64,000 bases of DNA from UBA4416 sp038327195 (GTDB lineage Bacteria; Bacteroidota; Bacteroidia; B-17B0; Aurantibacillaceae), in the NCBI GenBank assembly GCA_038327195.1, contig JBBQKU010000002.1, positions 1 to 64,000 of the forward strand, in the 5' to 3' direction. Positions 9,554-18,028 of this stretch are shown here, piece by piece (position 1 is the first letter of the stretch; the number at the start of each line of letters is the position of its first letter). A model generated the notes under the pieces. That model was not told where the DNA came from. It did no database searches and was given only the letters and a program-made list of their open reading frames with translations. A program made the position numbers and the translations under genes.

Positions 9554-10189
9554 GTGAAACCAGATATTATTTTAAAATATTTCCCAGATTTATCAGAAAA
9601 ACAAATTAGTCAGTTTGAACAATTGTACGATTTATATGTTTTTTGGAATGCTCAAATAAATGTTATCTCCCGAAAAGATATTGATTTATTATATGAGCGC
9701 CATGTTTTACACTCATTAGGAATAGCCAAAGTAATGCAGTTTAAACCAAACACAAAAGTTTTAGATGTTGGAACAGGAGGAGGTTTTCCTGGTATTCCAT
9801 TAGCTATTATGTTTCCTGAAGCTAGTTTTCATTTGGTGGATTCAATTGGCAAAAAAATAAAAGTGGTTAATGAAGTTTCAAAAGCCATTGGGTTAACTAA
9901 TTTATTTGCCGAACATGAGCGTGCAGAGAAAGTAAATGATAAATTTCATTTTATTGTTAGTCGTGCTGTTACTGAGTTTCCTGTATTCTATAATTGGGTG
10001 AGTCGTAAAATTTTAAAAGATAGTTTTAATGATTTGCCTAATGGCATTTTATACTTGAAGGGTGGCGATTTACAAGAAGAATTTGGAATGTATTATGAAA
10101 AAGCAAAATTCTATGATTTAAAAGATTATTTTGAAGAAGAATTTTTTGACACTAAAAAAGTGGTTCATTACGGAATTCGATTTAAATAA
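9554..10189 (+). CDS. rsmG: 16S rRNA (guanine-527-N7)-methyltransferase RsmG
   Basis: 211 residues, the family length. It methylates N7 of G527 in 16S rRNA using S-adenosylmethionine. The SAM-binding signature VLDVGTGGGFPGIPLAIMFP and the following HLVDSIGKKIKVV are diagnostic, as is the N-terminal LYDLYVFWNAQINVISRKD with ERHVLHSLGIA. The C-terminal FIVSRAVTEFPVF contributes to the active site in the family. The start is GTG at 9554, 3 bp after the sigma gene; no ATG fits the conserved N-terminus. A strong terminator follows. Confidence 0.95.
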   Translation: MKPDIILKYFPDLSEKQISQFEQLYDLYVFWNAQINVISRKDIDLLYERHVLHSLGIAKVMQFKPNTKVLDVGTGGGFPGIPLAIMFPEASFHLVDSIGKKIKVVNEVSKAIGLTNLFAEHERAEKVNDKFHFIVSRAVTEFPVFYNWVSRKILKDSFNDLPNGILYLKGGDLQEEFGMYYEKAKFYDLKDYFEEEFFDTKKVVHYGIRFK

Positions 10190-10200
10190 TTCTTACGCAT

Positions 10201-10230
10201 AAAAAAAACGCTCCAAGAAGCGTTTTTTTT
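10201..10230. terminator. Intrinsic terminator between rsmG and accC
   Basis: A 12-bp perfect stem (10201-10212 with 10219-10230, A8CGCT and its complement AGCGT8) with a 6-nt loop. The flanking A8/T8 tracts allow it to work for both convergent units. Confidence 0.88.
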
Positions 10231-10251
10231 TGTTTTCAATAATAAAATGTA

Positions 10252-11595
10252 CTAAGCTTTATTATAGTCCCAAGTTTCCATAAACTTAGTCGTATAATTA
10301 CCTGCAATAAAATCTTCGTTATTCATTAATTTGATATGAAAAGGAATGGTTGTTTTTATACCTTCAATAACATATTCACTTAATGCTCTTCTCATTTTAG
10401 CGATAGCTTCTTCACGAGTTTGTGCTACTGTAATTAATTTTCCAATCATACTATCATAGTTTGGTGGAATTGAATAACCGCTGTAAACATGAGAATCAAC
10501 TCTTATTCCATGTCCACCAGGTGTGTGTAATGTTGTAATTTTTCCTGGAGATGGTTTGAAATTATCAAAAGGATTTTCTGCATTAATACGACATTCTATA
10601 GCATGTAATTGAGGATAATAGTTTTTACCAGAAATTGGAACGCCAGCTGCAACTAATATTTGCTCACGAACTAAATCATAATTAATAACTTCTTCCGTAA
10701 TTGGATGCTCAACTTGAATACGCGTATTCATTTCCATAAAATAGAAATTACGGTGCTTATCAACTAAAAACTCAACAGTTCCAACACCTTCGTAACCAAT
10801 AGATAAGGCAGCTTTTACAGCAGCATCACCCATTGCTTCACGCAATTCTGGAGTCATAAATGGAGAAGGAGTTTCTTCAACTAATTTTTGATGACGACGT
10901 TGAACGGAACAATCTCTTTCAGATAAATGACACGCTTTTCCGTGTGCATCACCTACAATTTGGATTTCAATATGACGTGGCTCTTCAATATATTTTTCCA
11001 TATACATGGCGCCATTTCCAAATGCAGCAGTAGCTTCGTGTGTAGCACTATCCCAAGCAGCTTGAAAATCTTCAGGCTTCCAAATAATTCGCATACCTTT
11101 TCCGCCACCACCAGCAGTTGCTTTAATAATTACTGGATATTTGATTCCTTCAGCTAATTTAATTCCTTCTTCTACACTTTCTAATAATCCTTCTGAGCCT
11201 GGAACGCAAGGAACTCCACTTTTAATCATGGTAGATTTTGCATTACTTTTATCGCCCATTTGGTTAATCATCTCCGGAGAAGCGCCAATAAACTTAATGT
11301 TATTTTGACGACAAATTTCTGAAAATTTTGCATTTTCACTTAAAAATCCATATCCTGGATGAATCGCATCAGCATTTGTTATTTCTGCAGCAGCTATAAT
11401 ATTAGACATGCTTAAATAACTGTCTTTGCTTGGCGGTGGGCCAATACAAACAGCTTCATCAGCAAATTTAACATGTAACGAATCTTTATCGGCGGTAGAA
11501 TAAACGGCAACCGTTTTAATTCCCATTTCTCTGCAAGTTCTAATAACTCGAAGAGCAATTTCACCACGATTGGCAATTAATATTTTTTTAAACAT
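10252..11595 (-). CDS. accC: Acetyl-CoA carboxylase, biotin carboxylase subunit
   Basis: 447 residues, normal for AccC. It performs ATP-dependent carboxylation of the biotin on AccB, the first half-reaction of malonyl-CoA synthesis for fatty acids. Visible features are the N-terminal FKKILIANRGEIALRVIRT, the ATP-grasp glycine loop KATAGGGGKGMR, HIEIQIVGD, ERDCSVQRRHQKLVEE, the metal/catalytic FMEMNTRIQVEHP and the C-terminal RIDSHVYSGY-like region. It lies 90 bp downstream of accB in the same orientation, and that gap carries a long inverted repeat. No accA or accD is in the window. Biotin carboxylases of related complexes look alike, but the accB neighbour supports the AccC call. Confidence 0.94.
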   Translation of the reverse strand: MFKKILIANRGEIALRVIRTCREMGIKTVAVYSTADKDSLHVKFADEAVCIGPPPSKDSYLSMSNIIAAAEITNADAIHPGYGFLSENAKFSEICRQNNIKFIGASPEMINQMGDKSNAKSTMIKSGVPCVPGSEGLLESVEEGIKLAEGIKYPVIIKATAGGGGKGMRIIWKPEDFQAAWDSATHEATAAFGNGAMYMEKYIEEPRHIEIQIVGDAHGKACHLSERDCSVQRRHQKLVEETPSPFMTPELREAMGDAAVKAALSIGYEGVGTVEFLVDKHRNFYFMEMNTRIQVEHPITEEVINYDLVREQILVAAGVPISGKNYYPQLHAIECRINAENPFDNFKPSPGKITTLHTPGGHGIRVDSHVYSGYSIPPNYDSMIGKLITVAQTREEAIAKMRRALSEYVIEGIKTTIPFHIKLMNNEDFIAGNYTTKFMETWDYNKA

Positions 11596-11600
11596 CTTTT

Positions 11601-11687
11601 AGAAATTTTAAATTATAAATGTTGAATGTTGAATTGGTTTTAAATGAGGTTTAATTGTTCATTTAAAATTTAACATTTTTAATTTCT
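11601..11687. repeat. Imperfect inverted repeat between accB and accC
   Basis: The ends AGAAATT (11601-11607) and AATTTCT (11681-11687) are complementary. Inner blocks pair imperfectly: AAATGTT with AACATTT, and TTTTAAATGA with TCATTTAAAA. Transcripts could fold into a long AU-rich hairpin between the two cistrons. Similar elements occur in other gaps of this window. Confidence 0.6.
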
Positions 11688-12168
11688 ATGAAGGATCTAC
11701 TAAAAATAAAGGTTGATCATACTCAACTGGAGTCGCATCATTTACCAATACTTTTACAATTTTACCTTTTATTTCACTTTCTATTTCATTAAAAAGTTTC
11801 ATAGCTTCAATAATACAAACCGGTTTACCAACACCAATTTCATCTCCTACATTTACAAATACAGGCTTATCTGGACCAGCAGAACGATAAAATGTACCAA
11901 TCATTGGTGATTTAATTGTTATGTATTTTGCATCTTCATTTACTGCTGCGGCAACAGGAGCAACAGGAGTTGCAGATGTTTCGGCAACTGCATTAACCAT
12001 AGTAGCAGGAGCTTGTGCGTATTGCACAGGTGCTTGCTGATACATAACAGGAGCAGCTGTTTTACCAGTACGGATAACTATTTTAATATCGCTTGTTTCT
12101 AATTCAACTTCGTTTACGCCACTCTTAGATACAAACTTAATTAAATCTTGAATTTCTGTTAATTTCAT
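11686..12168 (-). CDS. accB: Acetyl-CoA carboxylase biotin carboxyl carrier protein
   Basis: 160 residues. The N-terminal helical region (MKLTEIQDLIKFVSKSGVNEVELE) is typical of AccB. A flexible Ala/Pro/Val/Gln linker follows (about 40-75), then the biotinyl domain with PMIGTFYRSAGPD and the biotin-acceptor lysine K124 in EAMKLFNE. It carries the carboxybiotin between AccC and the carboxyltransferase. It is the first gene of an accB-accC unit. A candidate -7 box lies 26 bp before the ATG. Confidence 0.96.
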   Translation of the reverse strand: MKLTEIQDLIKFVSKSGVNEVELETSDIKIVIRTGKTAAPVMYQQAPVQYAQAPATMVNAVAETSATPVAPVAAAVNEDAKYITIKSPMIGTFYRSAGPDKPVFVNVGDEIGVGKPVCIIEAMKLFNEIESEIKGKIVKVLVNDATPVEYDQPLFLVDPS

Positions 12169-12193
12169 TTTTTAGTGTTTTAGTTAGTGGCTA

Positions 12194-12201
12194 CAAAAGT
12201 A
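12194..12201 (-). promoter_or_regulatory. Candidate -7 promoter box of accB
   Basis: Read on the minus strand the sequence is TACTTTTG, matching TAnnTTTG, 26 bp before the accB ATG. No clear -33 element was found. The 12169-12341 gap otherwise holds only A/T-rich sequence, with a weak 8-bp hairpin at 12295-12315. Confidence 0.42.
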
Positions 12202-12341
12202 TTATAATTTGACAAAAAATAGCAGTTTTGATGTCTTTTTGGTCGAAAAAGTGAGAATTGTTAAAAAAAGAGGCTATTTATCAACAAGTTAAGATTTGTT
12301 TTTTTACAAAACAAACAGATAATAAATATATTAGGTTTGAT

Positions 12342-12788
12342 TTATCTAATTCTATCCGAATTTCTTACTAATTGCTCATCTTTTTTAATAAAATGAGCTG
12401 CTAAAAAAGCAAAAAAGACACTTGTTATTGGTAAAAATGCACCAAATGAATAATGTAAGTTTTCGATATTACCACCTTTTGTAAAGTTTAATAGAAAAAA
12501 TAAACCTGTTATAAATACATTTAATAAAGCTAATATATTAGAGATTTTATATTGCAAAACTCTGTTATTGTATTGAAAAATGGTGAAAATAGATAATAAT
12601 ATAACTAAAAAGTTCAATACCATTGGATAATAAATTGTTGAATCCATAATGTCTGAACAACATGTTGGCATTAAACACAATGCCATTAATTGGTTATTAA
12701 TAGTTAATGTTTGGAATGGTAAAAACACCATGATTATTCCAATTAATAGAACTGCTAATAAAAAAAGAGTTTGTTTTCGTTGAATCAT
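12342..12788 (-). CDS. DUF4293 family membrane protein
   Basis: 148 residues with four predicted membrane segments (about 8-26, 53-72, 81-103 and 110-130). It has the family start MIQRKQTLFLLAVLL and the cytoplasmic-tail end KKDEQLVRNSDRIR. DUF4293 is a Bacteroidota-restricted family without known function; it probably sits in the inner membrane. It is transcribed alone, away from the divergent arginine decarboxylase gene and toward accB. Confidence 0.8.
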   Translation of the reverse strand: MIQRKQTLFLLAVLLIGIIMVFLPFQTLTINNQLMALCLMPTCCSDIMDSTIYYPMVLNFLVILLSIFTIFQYNNRVLQYKISNILALLNVFITGLFFLLNFTKGGNIENLHYSFGAFLPITSVFFAFLAAHFIKKDEQLVRNSDRIR

Positions 12789-12871
12789 GAGGCGAAATTA
12801 AGATTTTGTTTTTATACTGTGTATATAAAAGATTAAATTTAAGTTAAAATCCATATTACTTACTTATAAGC

Positions 12872-12902
12872 TTTGTACTCTAATGTAAGTGACTTACATT
12901 TG
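12872..12902 (+). promoter_or_regulatory. Full Bacteroidota promoter of the arginine decarboxylase gene
   Basis: TTTG at 12872-12875 and TACATTTG at 12895-12902 are separated by 19 bp, matching TTTG-N19-TAnnTTTG. The box ends four bases before the ATG at 12907, so the transcript is expected to begin at or next to the start codon. Confidence 0.7.
12882..12900. promoter_or_regulatory. Perfect 9-1-9 palindrome overlapping the promoter (operator candidate)
   Basis: AATGTAAGT, one base, then ACTTACATT. The two arms are exact inverse complements and cover most of the spacer end and the -7 box of the arginine decarboxylase promoter. This placement suits a dimeric repressor site. No regulator gene is adjacent. 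Confidence 0.55.
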
Positions 12903-12906
12903 TAAT

Positions 12907-14304
12907 ATGGAAAACAAATACCAAGATTTAATTGAACAAACTTTCGATTTTCCTCAAGAATCGTTCGAAGTAATTGATAATGAGCTTTATTTTAATGATA
13001 TTCCCTTAATGGATGTGATTAAACAATATGGAACGCCATTAAAAATTACGTATTTACCAAAAATAACGTCGCAAATACAAAAAGCCAAACGAATGTTTAA
13101 CGTTGCTATGGCTAAGGCTGATTATAAAGGGAAATATGTGTATTGTTACTGTACCAAAAGTTCTCATTTTTCATTTGTATTGGATGAAGTTTTAAAAAAT
13201 GAAGTACACATTGAAACATCTTCTGCTTATGATATTCAAATAATAAGAGAGCAGATAAAAAAGAAAAAAATAACTAAGGATACATTCATTATCTGTAATG
13301 GTTATAAAAAAACAAATTATAAACAATATATTTCGGATTTGCTTAATGACGGGTATAATGTGATACCCGTTTTAGATCATTTAGATGAGTTTGAGCATTA
13401 TAGAAAGAACGTTAAAGTTGCCAAATGCCAACTTGGAATAAGAATTAGTACGGAAGAAGAACCCTCTTTTGCTTTTTATTCCTCTCGTTTAGGTGTTCGT
13501 TATACTGATATTATTAGTCTTTATAAGGATAAAATTCAAAATAATCCAAAATTTGAGCTAAAACTGCTTCATTTTTTCATTAATAATGGCATAAAAGATA
13601 CCATTTACTATTGGACAGAATTAAACAAATGCTTAAACATTTATTTAGAATTGAAGAAAATTTGCCCAAGTTTAGATTCTTTAAATATTGGTGGAGGAAT
13701 GCCAATTCGTACTTCTTTAAGTTTTGATTATAGTTACGAGTATATGGTTGAGGAAATTGTATCTCAAATTAAAACCTTTTGTACTCAACATGAGATAGAT
13801 GAACCCAATATTTTTACTGAGTTTGGCTCATTTACAGTTGCCGAAAGTGGAGCAACTTTATACTCCATTATAGATCAAAAACAACAAAACGACAGAGAAC
13901 AATGGTACATGATTGATAGTTCGTTTATCACTACGCTTCCTGATACTTGGGGTATAAATCAACGATTTATCTTATTAGCTGTAAATAATTGGGACAAACA
14001 ATATGTACCTGTTAATTTAGGTGGTTTAACGTGTGATAGTATGGATTATTATAATAGTGAAGCGCATACAAACCAAGTGTTTTTGCCTAAAATTGAACTT
14101 ACTGATAAACAGCCCTTATATGTTGGTTTTTTTCATACAGGCGCATACCAAGAAGCATTAAGTGGTTATGGAGGAACACAACATTGTTTGGTTCCAGCGC
14201 CAAAGCATGTGTTAATTGATAGAGATGAAGATGGTAAAATTAGCACCAAATTATTCGCAAAAGAACAGAGTTACAAATCAATGCTTAAAATTTTAGGCTA
14301 TTAA
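12907..14304 (+). CDS. speA: Arginine decarboxylase (type III PLP fold)
   Basis: 465 residues from ATG 12907; this start keeps the family N-terminus MENKYQDLIEQTFDFPQE. The frame continues to a GTG at 12889, but that lies inside the promoter. The alanine racemase-like barrel shows the PLP-lysine region YCYCTKSSHF, the phosphate-binding NIGGGMP, TEFGSFTVAESGA and a C-terminal LGGLTCDSMDYY followed by FFHTGAYQEALSGYGG. It removes CO2 from arginine to form agmatine for polyamine synthesis. It is close to the short Bacteroidota SpeA class rather than the 630-residue E. coli type. No agmatinase gene is nearby. A related diamino-acid decarboxylase specificity cannot be excluded. Confidence 0.82.
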   Translation: MENKYQDLIEQTFDFPQESFEVIDNELYFNDIPLMDVIKQYGTPLKITYLPKITSQIQKAKRMFNVAMAKADYKGKYVYCYCTKSSHFSFVLDEVLKNEVHIETSSAYDIQIIREQIKKKKITKDTFIICNGYKKTNYKQYISDLLNDGYNVIPVLDHLDEFEHYRKNVKVAKCQLGIRISTEEEPSFAFYSSRLGVRYTDIISLYKDKIQNNPKFELKLLHFFINNGIKDTIYYWTELNKCLNIYLELKKICPSLDSLNIGGGMPIRTSLSFDYSYEYMVEEIVSQIKTFCTQHEIDEPNIFTEFGSFTVAESGATLYSIIDQKQQNDREQWYMIDSSFITTLPDTWGINQRFILLAVNNWDKQYVPVNLGGLTCDSMDYYNSEAHTNQVFLPKIELTDKQPLYVGFFHTGAYQEALSGYGGTQHCLVPAPKHVLIDRDEDGKISTKLFAKEQSYKSMLKILGY

Positions 14305-14356
14305 TTTGCGTCTTAATTTCAAATGATTACCTTGTCGATTCTAAATAATTTTATTT

Positions 14357-15043
14357 TTGAAACTAAAAAAATATATTTTTAATTTTTTTTTAATTGCAAC
14401 GGTTGGTTTGTTTTTTTCATGTGGAAAAAATGAATCGGCAGAAAACGCCTTATCAGAAGGAATAATAGAATATAAAGCAACTGTAGTTGATGAAACTAGT
14501 CCAATGGCTGGATTTGCTCCAGGAAGTGCAATGGTAAATTTTAAGGATAATAATTTACAAGTAGAAATGAGCGTAATGGGTGTGTTAAATACATCTTTTA
14601 TTAGTAATCCAAGTAACAAAACTCTTGTGCAAATGGTTAAGTTTTTTGATATTAAAAGTGCATGTATTCAAAATGAAAAAGATTTAGTTTCTGAAAACAA
14701 GGATTACGAAATTAAATTAGAAGAAACAAAAGAAACTAAAGTTATTGCTGGATACAAGTGTAAAAAAGTAAAAGCAACTATGGTAAATTCACCAGGGACT
14801 TGTTTTGATGTTTATTATACTACCGATTTAGGGAAAGATAGTATTAATTATATTGGGCCATACCGTGATATTAAAGGGATGTTAATGCAATACCGATTAA
14901 AAAAATTGGGTTTAGAATTATGTTTTACAGCTACTTCGGTTAAAAAAGCTGAAATAAAAAACGAAACATTTGAAATCCCTTCCTATTATAAAATTGTAAC
15001 CCGTCCTGAAATGGATAAATTATTTGCTGATTTTCAGAAATAG
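14357..15043 (+). CDS. DUF4412-like lipoprotein with a TTG start
   Basis: 228 residues. Residues 1-22 form a lipoprotein signal (lipobox FFSC, lipidated Cys22). The body is a beta-rich DUF4412-type domain with AGYKCKKVKATM and an ending YKIVTRPEMDKL. No ATG fits: an in-frame stop lies at 14342 and the first ATG is well inside the mature protein. TTG at 14357 is therefore the only start that preserves the signal peptide. The gene resembles its downstream neighbour at 15177 (AGYECKK, YKLMTMDEL), so the two are diverged tandem paralogues. Function is unknown; the cell location is probably the envelope. Confidence 0.72.
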   Translation: MKLKKYIFNFFLIATVGLFFSCGKNESAENALSEGIIEYKATVVDETSPMAGFAPGSAMVNFKDNNLQVEMSVMGVLNTSFISNPSNKTLVQMVKFFDIKSACIQNEKDLVSENKDYEIKLEETKETKVIAGYKCKKVKATMVNSPGTCFDVYYTTDLGKDSINYIGPYRDIKGMLMQYRLKKLGLELCFTATSVKKAEIKNETFEIPSYYKIVTRPEMDKLFADFQK

Positions 15044-15049
15044 TTTGCG

Positions 15050-15068
15050 TTATTTCTAATCGAAATAA
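15050..15068. terminator. Weak hairpin after the first DUF4412 gene
   Basis: TTATTTC (15050-15056) and GAAATAA (15062-15068) pair with a 5-nt loop, followed by TTGCTTTTT. The short AT-rich stem makes this a tentative terminator. Confidence 0.35.
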
Positions 15069-15176
15069 TTGCTTTTTATACAGAATATTTACCTTTTAGC
15101 ATATTTTTACAATTCTATTAAATAAAAATTATTAGTTTGGCATATCAATTGAATAATTATACAAAAAAATAAAAAC

Positions 15177-15857
15177 ATGAAAAAAATATTTTCTACACTT
15201 GCAGTTGTTGCTCTAACCGTGTTATCAGTAACTGCTCAAAACAATGAAGGTTTCGTATTATATGATATGAAAATTGAAGGTCTGCCACCAGAACAAGCTG
15301 CTATGATTGGTGATATGGAAACCAAAGTAACTTTTAAAAACGGGAAGGTATTAACAGAAATGACTTCGATGATGTTTACAAATCAAACTATGGTTGATGA
15401 AAAAGGAATGATTATGTTAATGGAACAAATGGGAAATAAAATGGCGGTAAAACAAACCAAAGAAGAAATGGATAAAGAAGCTGCCAAAGCTAAGGACAAA
15501 CAGCCTGACCCCAAAATAGAATATATATCTGAAACAAAAACGATTGCTGGTTACGAGTGCAAAAAAGCAATTGTAACAGTGATTGGAAAAGATAAAAAAG
15601 AAGAGAAAATGGATGTTTGGTATAGCGAAAAATTTGCTAATCCAAATAAAGATGGAAAAGGAACAAACCAAGGATTTATGAAAGGCTTAAAAGGAATGCC
15701 GTTTGAATATGCTGGAGGTCAAGGAGGAATGAAATTTAAAATGATTGCAAAAGAGGTTTCAACGGATCCTGTTTCTGATGGTAAATTTAATTTGTCAACA
15801 GATGGTTATAAATTAATGACAATGGATGAGTTAAAAGCTGCTAAAGGTGGTAAATAA
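15177..15857 (+). CDS. DUF4412 domain secreted protein
   Basis: 226 residues. A signal peptide (MKKIFSTLAVVALTVLSVTAQ, about 1-21) leads into a methionine- and lysine-rich beta domain typical of DUF4412: MKIEGLPPEQAAMIGDMETKVTF, AGYECKKAIVTV and VWYSEKF. The family is periplasmic or outer-membrane associated and has no established function. It is a paralogue of the lipoprotein at 14357 but lacks a lipobox cysteine. A strong terminator follows within 20 bp. The 133-bp upstream gap suggests its own promoter. Confidence 0.8.
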   Translation: MKKIFSTLAVVALTVLSVTAQNNEGFVLYDMKIEGLPPEQAAMIGDMETKVTFKNGKVLTEMTSMMFTNQTMVDEKGMIMLMEQMGNKMAVKQTKEEMDKEAAKAKDKQPDPKIEYISETKTIAGYECKKAIVTVIGKDKKEEKMDVWYSEKFANPNKDGKGTNQGFMKGLKGMPFEYAGGQGGMKFKMIAKEVSTDPVSDGKFNLSTDGYKLMTMDELKAAKGGK

Positions 15858-15874
15858 ATATAATATTTAAGAAC

Positions 15875-15907
15875 AAAAAAGGAGAGCTAATTTAGCTCTC
15901 CTTTTTT
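15875..15907. terminator. Strong bidirectional terminator
   Basis: A 14-bp perfect stem (AAAAAAGGAGAGCT at 15875-15888 with its complement at 15894-15907) has a 5-nt loop. It lies between the convergent DUF4412 gene and the minus-strand lipoprotein gene at 15925. Confidence 0.92.
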
Positions 15908-15924
15908 GTTTTATGTGTTAGTTA

Positions 15925-16773
15925 TTATGGTAATGTTATCGTATAAACATGACCATTAATTGTTACAGTAGCTTGGTCATCACATGAGCCATTTCCAAAA
16001 TCAATATATCGGGTAGCTTTTCCACCTGGCGTATGTTCTAACACTCCAGCTGTAAAATGACGTCGACAACCAGCAGCCATGTTACGTATTAAGGGTGATG
16101 TAATAATTGAAGTAAATGTATTTCCATTAGCAGTTGTTCCACTTGCACTTCCACTAATAGAGTAGGTGTCATCTATCCATGAAAGTGTACTTTCCCCTGC
16201 AGTCCATTCTCTTTGACGAGTACATGTCCATGATATTGTGCCAGCACCCCCTGCTTTAATAATACTAACAGTTGCGTTAATTTCATAAACTAAATGATGT
16301 GCAGCATTATGCCCTTTATTTGTTATCGTTTTACTTCCAGTTATTTGATTGTCATTAACAAAATAATTTTGAGGAGTAATTGTAATTACGGTTAATGAAT
16401 CTCTGTATTTACCTGTAAAATTCATTATCACATTTCCTCTTCTGTATCTGCCATCATTACATAAGCAATTAGTTGTTCCGAAGTTTACAGTAATCGTTTT
16501 AGCAGCAGCTAAGGTATCAAATGAAATAGTTGAACATGTACTTAATATTGCATTAGATTCTGACGTTTTAAAACTAGATACACTATTACTTCTGCCAGCT
16601 TCATCTGAAATACTCGTTAAATCGTTTACTGAAGAAGATGCTAATGATTGATCAGTAGCAGAGGATGTATCACTGTCGGTTTCTTCTTTGGTTTTCTTTT
16701 TGCAAGAAGATAAAATGCTGGTAAATGCGATAGCTATGATTGCAATACCTAAGGTTAGATGTTTCGTTTTCAT
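15925..16773 (-). CDS. Hypothetical lipoprotein
   Basis: 282 residues. A lipoprotein signal ends at Cys24 (ILSSCKKK). A Ser/Asp/Thr-rich linker (about 28-75) resembles a surface tether. The C-terminal ~190 residues are beta-rich with TCTRQREWTAGES, AAGCRRHFTAGVLEHTPGG and a closing DFGNGSCDDQATVTINGHVY. This pattern occurs in Bacteroidota lipoproteins of unknown function; I cannot assign a role. A family-wide Cys set (TTNCLCNDGRYRRG, GCRR, SCDD) may form disulfides. It is transcribed alone, ending at the terminator at 15875-15907. Confidence 0.75.
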   Translation of the reverse strand: MKTKHLTLGIAIIAIAFTSILSSCKKKTKEETDSDTSSATDQSLASSSVNDLTSISDEAGRSNSVSSFKTSESNAILSTCSTISFDTLAAAKTITVNFGTTNCLCNDGRYRRGNVIMNFTGKYRDSLTVITITPQNYFVNDNQITGSKTITNKGHNAAHHLVYEINATVSIIKAGGAGTISWTCTRQREWTAGESTLSWIDDTYSISGSASGTTANGNTFTSIITSPLIRNMAAGCRRHFTAGVLEHTPGGKATRYIDFGNGSCDDQATVTINGHVYTITLP

Positions 16774-16852
16774 GATTATTTATTTTTAGGTTTTTATTTA
16801 TACTATCTAAGACTTATTAATTTAATAAAGGTTTAATCTTAATAGAAAATAA

Positions 16853-18028
16853 TTAATATAAATCTTGAGTTTCAATTAAGTCTTCAATATCACTTAGTTT
16901 TACGCTCTTCATGTCACTAGTTTTTTTATTAATTTTAGGTAATTCAGAGTTTCCAGTGTTTATATTATTATCTCCAGCTTCAGAAGAATTATTTAAATCA
17001 ATAGCATCAAACAAATTGTAATTATTATAGATAGATTTTGTTTTACCTAGTTTTATGGTTAGTCCAAAATTCATAAAAATTGCACCAGATATTTTTTCAT
17101 TATAAAAATGCGATAACATGCCTCTATTTCTTTTATTATAAGTTTCAGAAAACATACTTATACCATTTTGGGTTGAAATGCCTCCTCCTAAATAAATCCC
17201 TATTGATTTTGTAGGAAAAATATCTAATCTCGTCCCCATTAAATATTCATAGCGACCAAAATTTATTGTTTTATCATTATTTAAATAATATAATGAATCG
17301 TTGTTTGCAAATGAATAAACACCTCCTTGTGGTTTAGTATATAAACTTGTTTTTAAGTATTTTCCAATTGGGAAATTCAAACTAATGCTTCTCGGAAATT
17401 GAATATTAAAATTTATTCCATTTAATTTACCAAATCTTAAACCAATATATGGTAGGATTAAGCGATTACCAAACGTAAAAGAACGTGTAACGCCTAACCT
17501 AAAATTAAAATTTTCATTTGCTGTATAATTATAGATAAACGAAAAAGCTGTTCTGAATCTCTGTGTGTAATTGTATCCGTTATCTTGTGTAACAAAGGGA
17601 GATATATCAGTGAAGAAAATACTTTTTTTTCCAGTATTATAAACCATGCGCAATCCCAATGATGTTTTACTTAGATTATGATTTTCAATTCCTGAAAAAA
17701 TGGGTGATACAACAAAATAACTTCCCGTTAATAATAAATGAAAATTTGAAATTGTTGTGGAATCTTTTTTATGAGTATCTTTTGTATAAAGTGGTGCACT
17801 TAGTCCAATCACATATTGGTTTAATTTATAAGTTTTTAGTTTGTTTGCAACAAAATTCTTAGATACTAAATCTCTCTTCGATGTGCTATAAAAGTCAGTG
17901 TATGTAGTTGTTTTAAAATAATGCTTTGGAGGCTTTATTGTTTTTAATGTATCTTTTTTAAACGCAAAAAGCATTGTATGTGATAATACAACGCAATATA
18001 TTAAAATGCTATGTTTTATAAAATGCAT
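16853..18028 (-). CDS. Hypothetical outer-membrane beta-barrel protein (sigma operon)
   Basis: 391 residues with an N-terminal signal peptide (about 1-23, ending LFAFKKD). Long stretches of alternating hydrophobic/polar residues with many Tyr, Phe and Gly suggest an outer-membrane barrel. It ends with an unusual ~50-residue acidic/polar tail. I do not recognise the family. Its ATG overlaps the stop of the preceding gene by one base (TAATG), so it is the last gene of the operon sigma (19863), anti-sigma candidate, helical periplasmic protein, this gene. That suggests it is a structural target of, or sensor for, the sigma system. Confidence 0.65.
   Translation of the reverse strand: MHFIKHSILIYCVVLSHTMLFAFKKDTLKTIKPPKHYFKTTTYTDFYSTSKRDLVSKNFVANKLKTYKLNQYVIGLSAPLYTKDTHKKDSTTISNFHLLLTGSYFVVSPIFSGIENHNLSKTSLGLRMVYNTGKKSIFFTDISPFVTQDNGYNYTQRFRTAFSFIYNYTANENFNFRLGVTRSFTFGNRLILPYIGLRFGKLNGINFNIQFPRSISLNFPIGKYLKTSLYTKPQGGVYSFANNDSLYYLNNDKTINFGRYEYLMGTRLDIFPTKSIGIYLGGGISTQNGISMFSETYNKRNRGMLSHFYNEKISGAIFMNFGLTIKLGKTKSIYNNYNLFDAIDLNNSSEAGDNNINTGNSELPKINKKTSDMKSVKLSDIEDLIETQDLY

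Noticed and set aside
12889..12906. GTG start for arginine decarboxylase at 12889
   Set aside because: It lies within the promoter and palindrome, and adds residues not expected at the conserved N-terminus.
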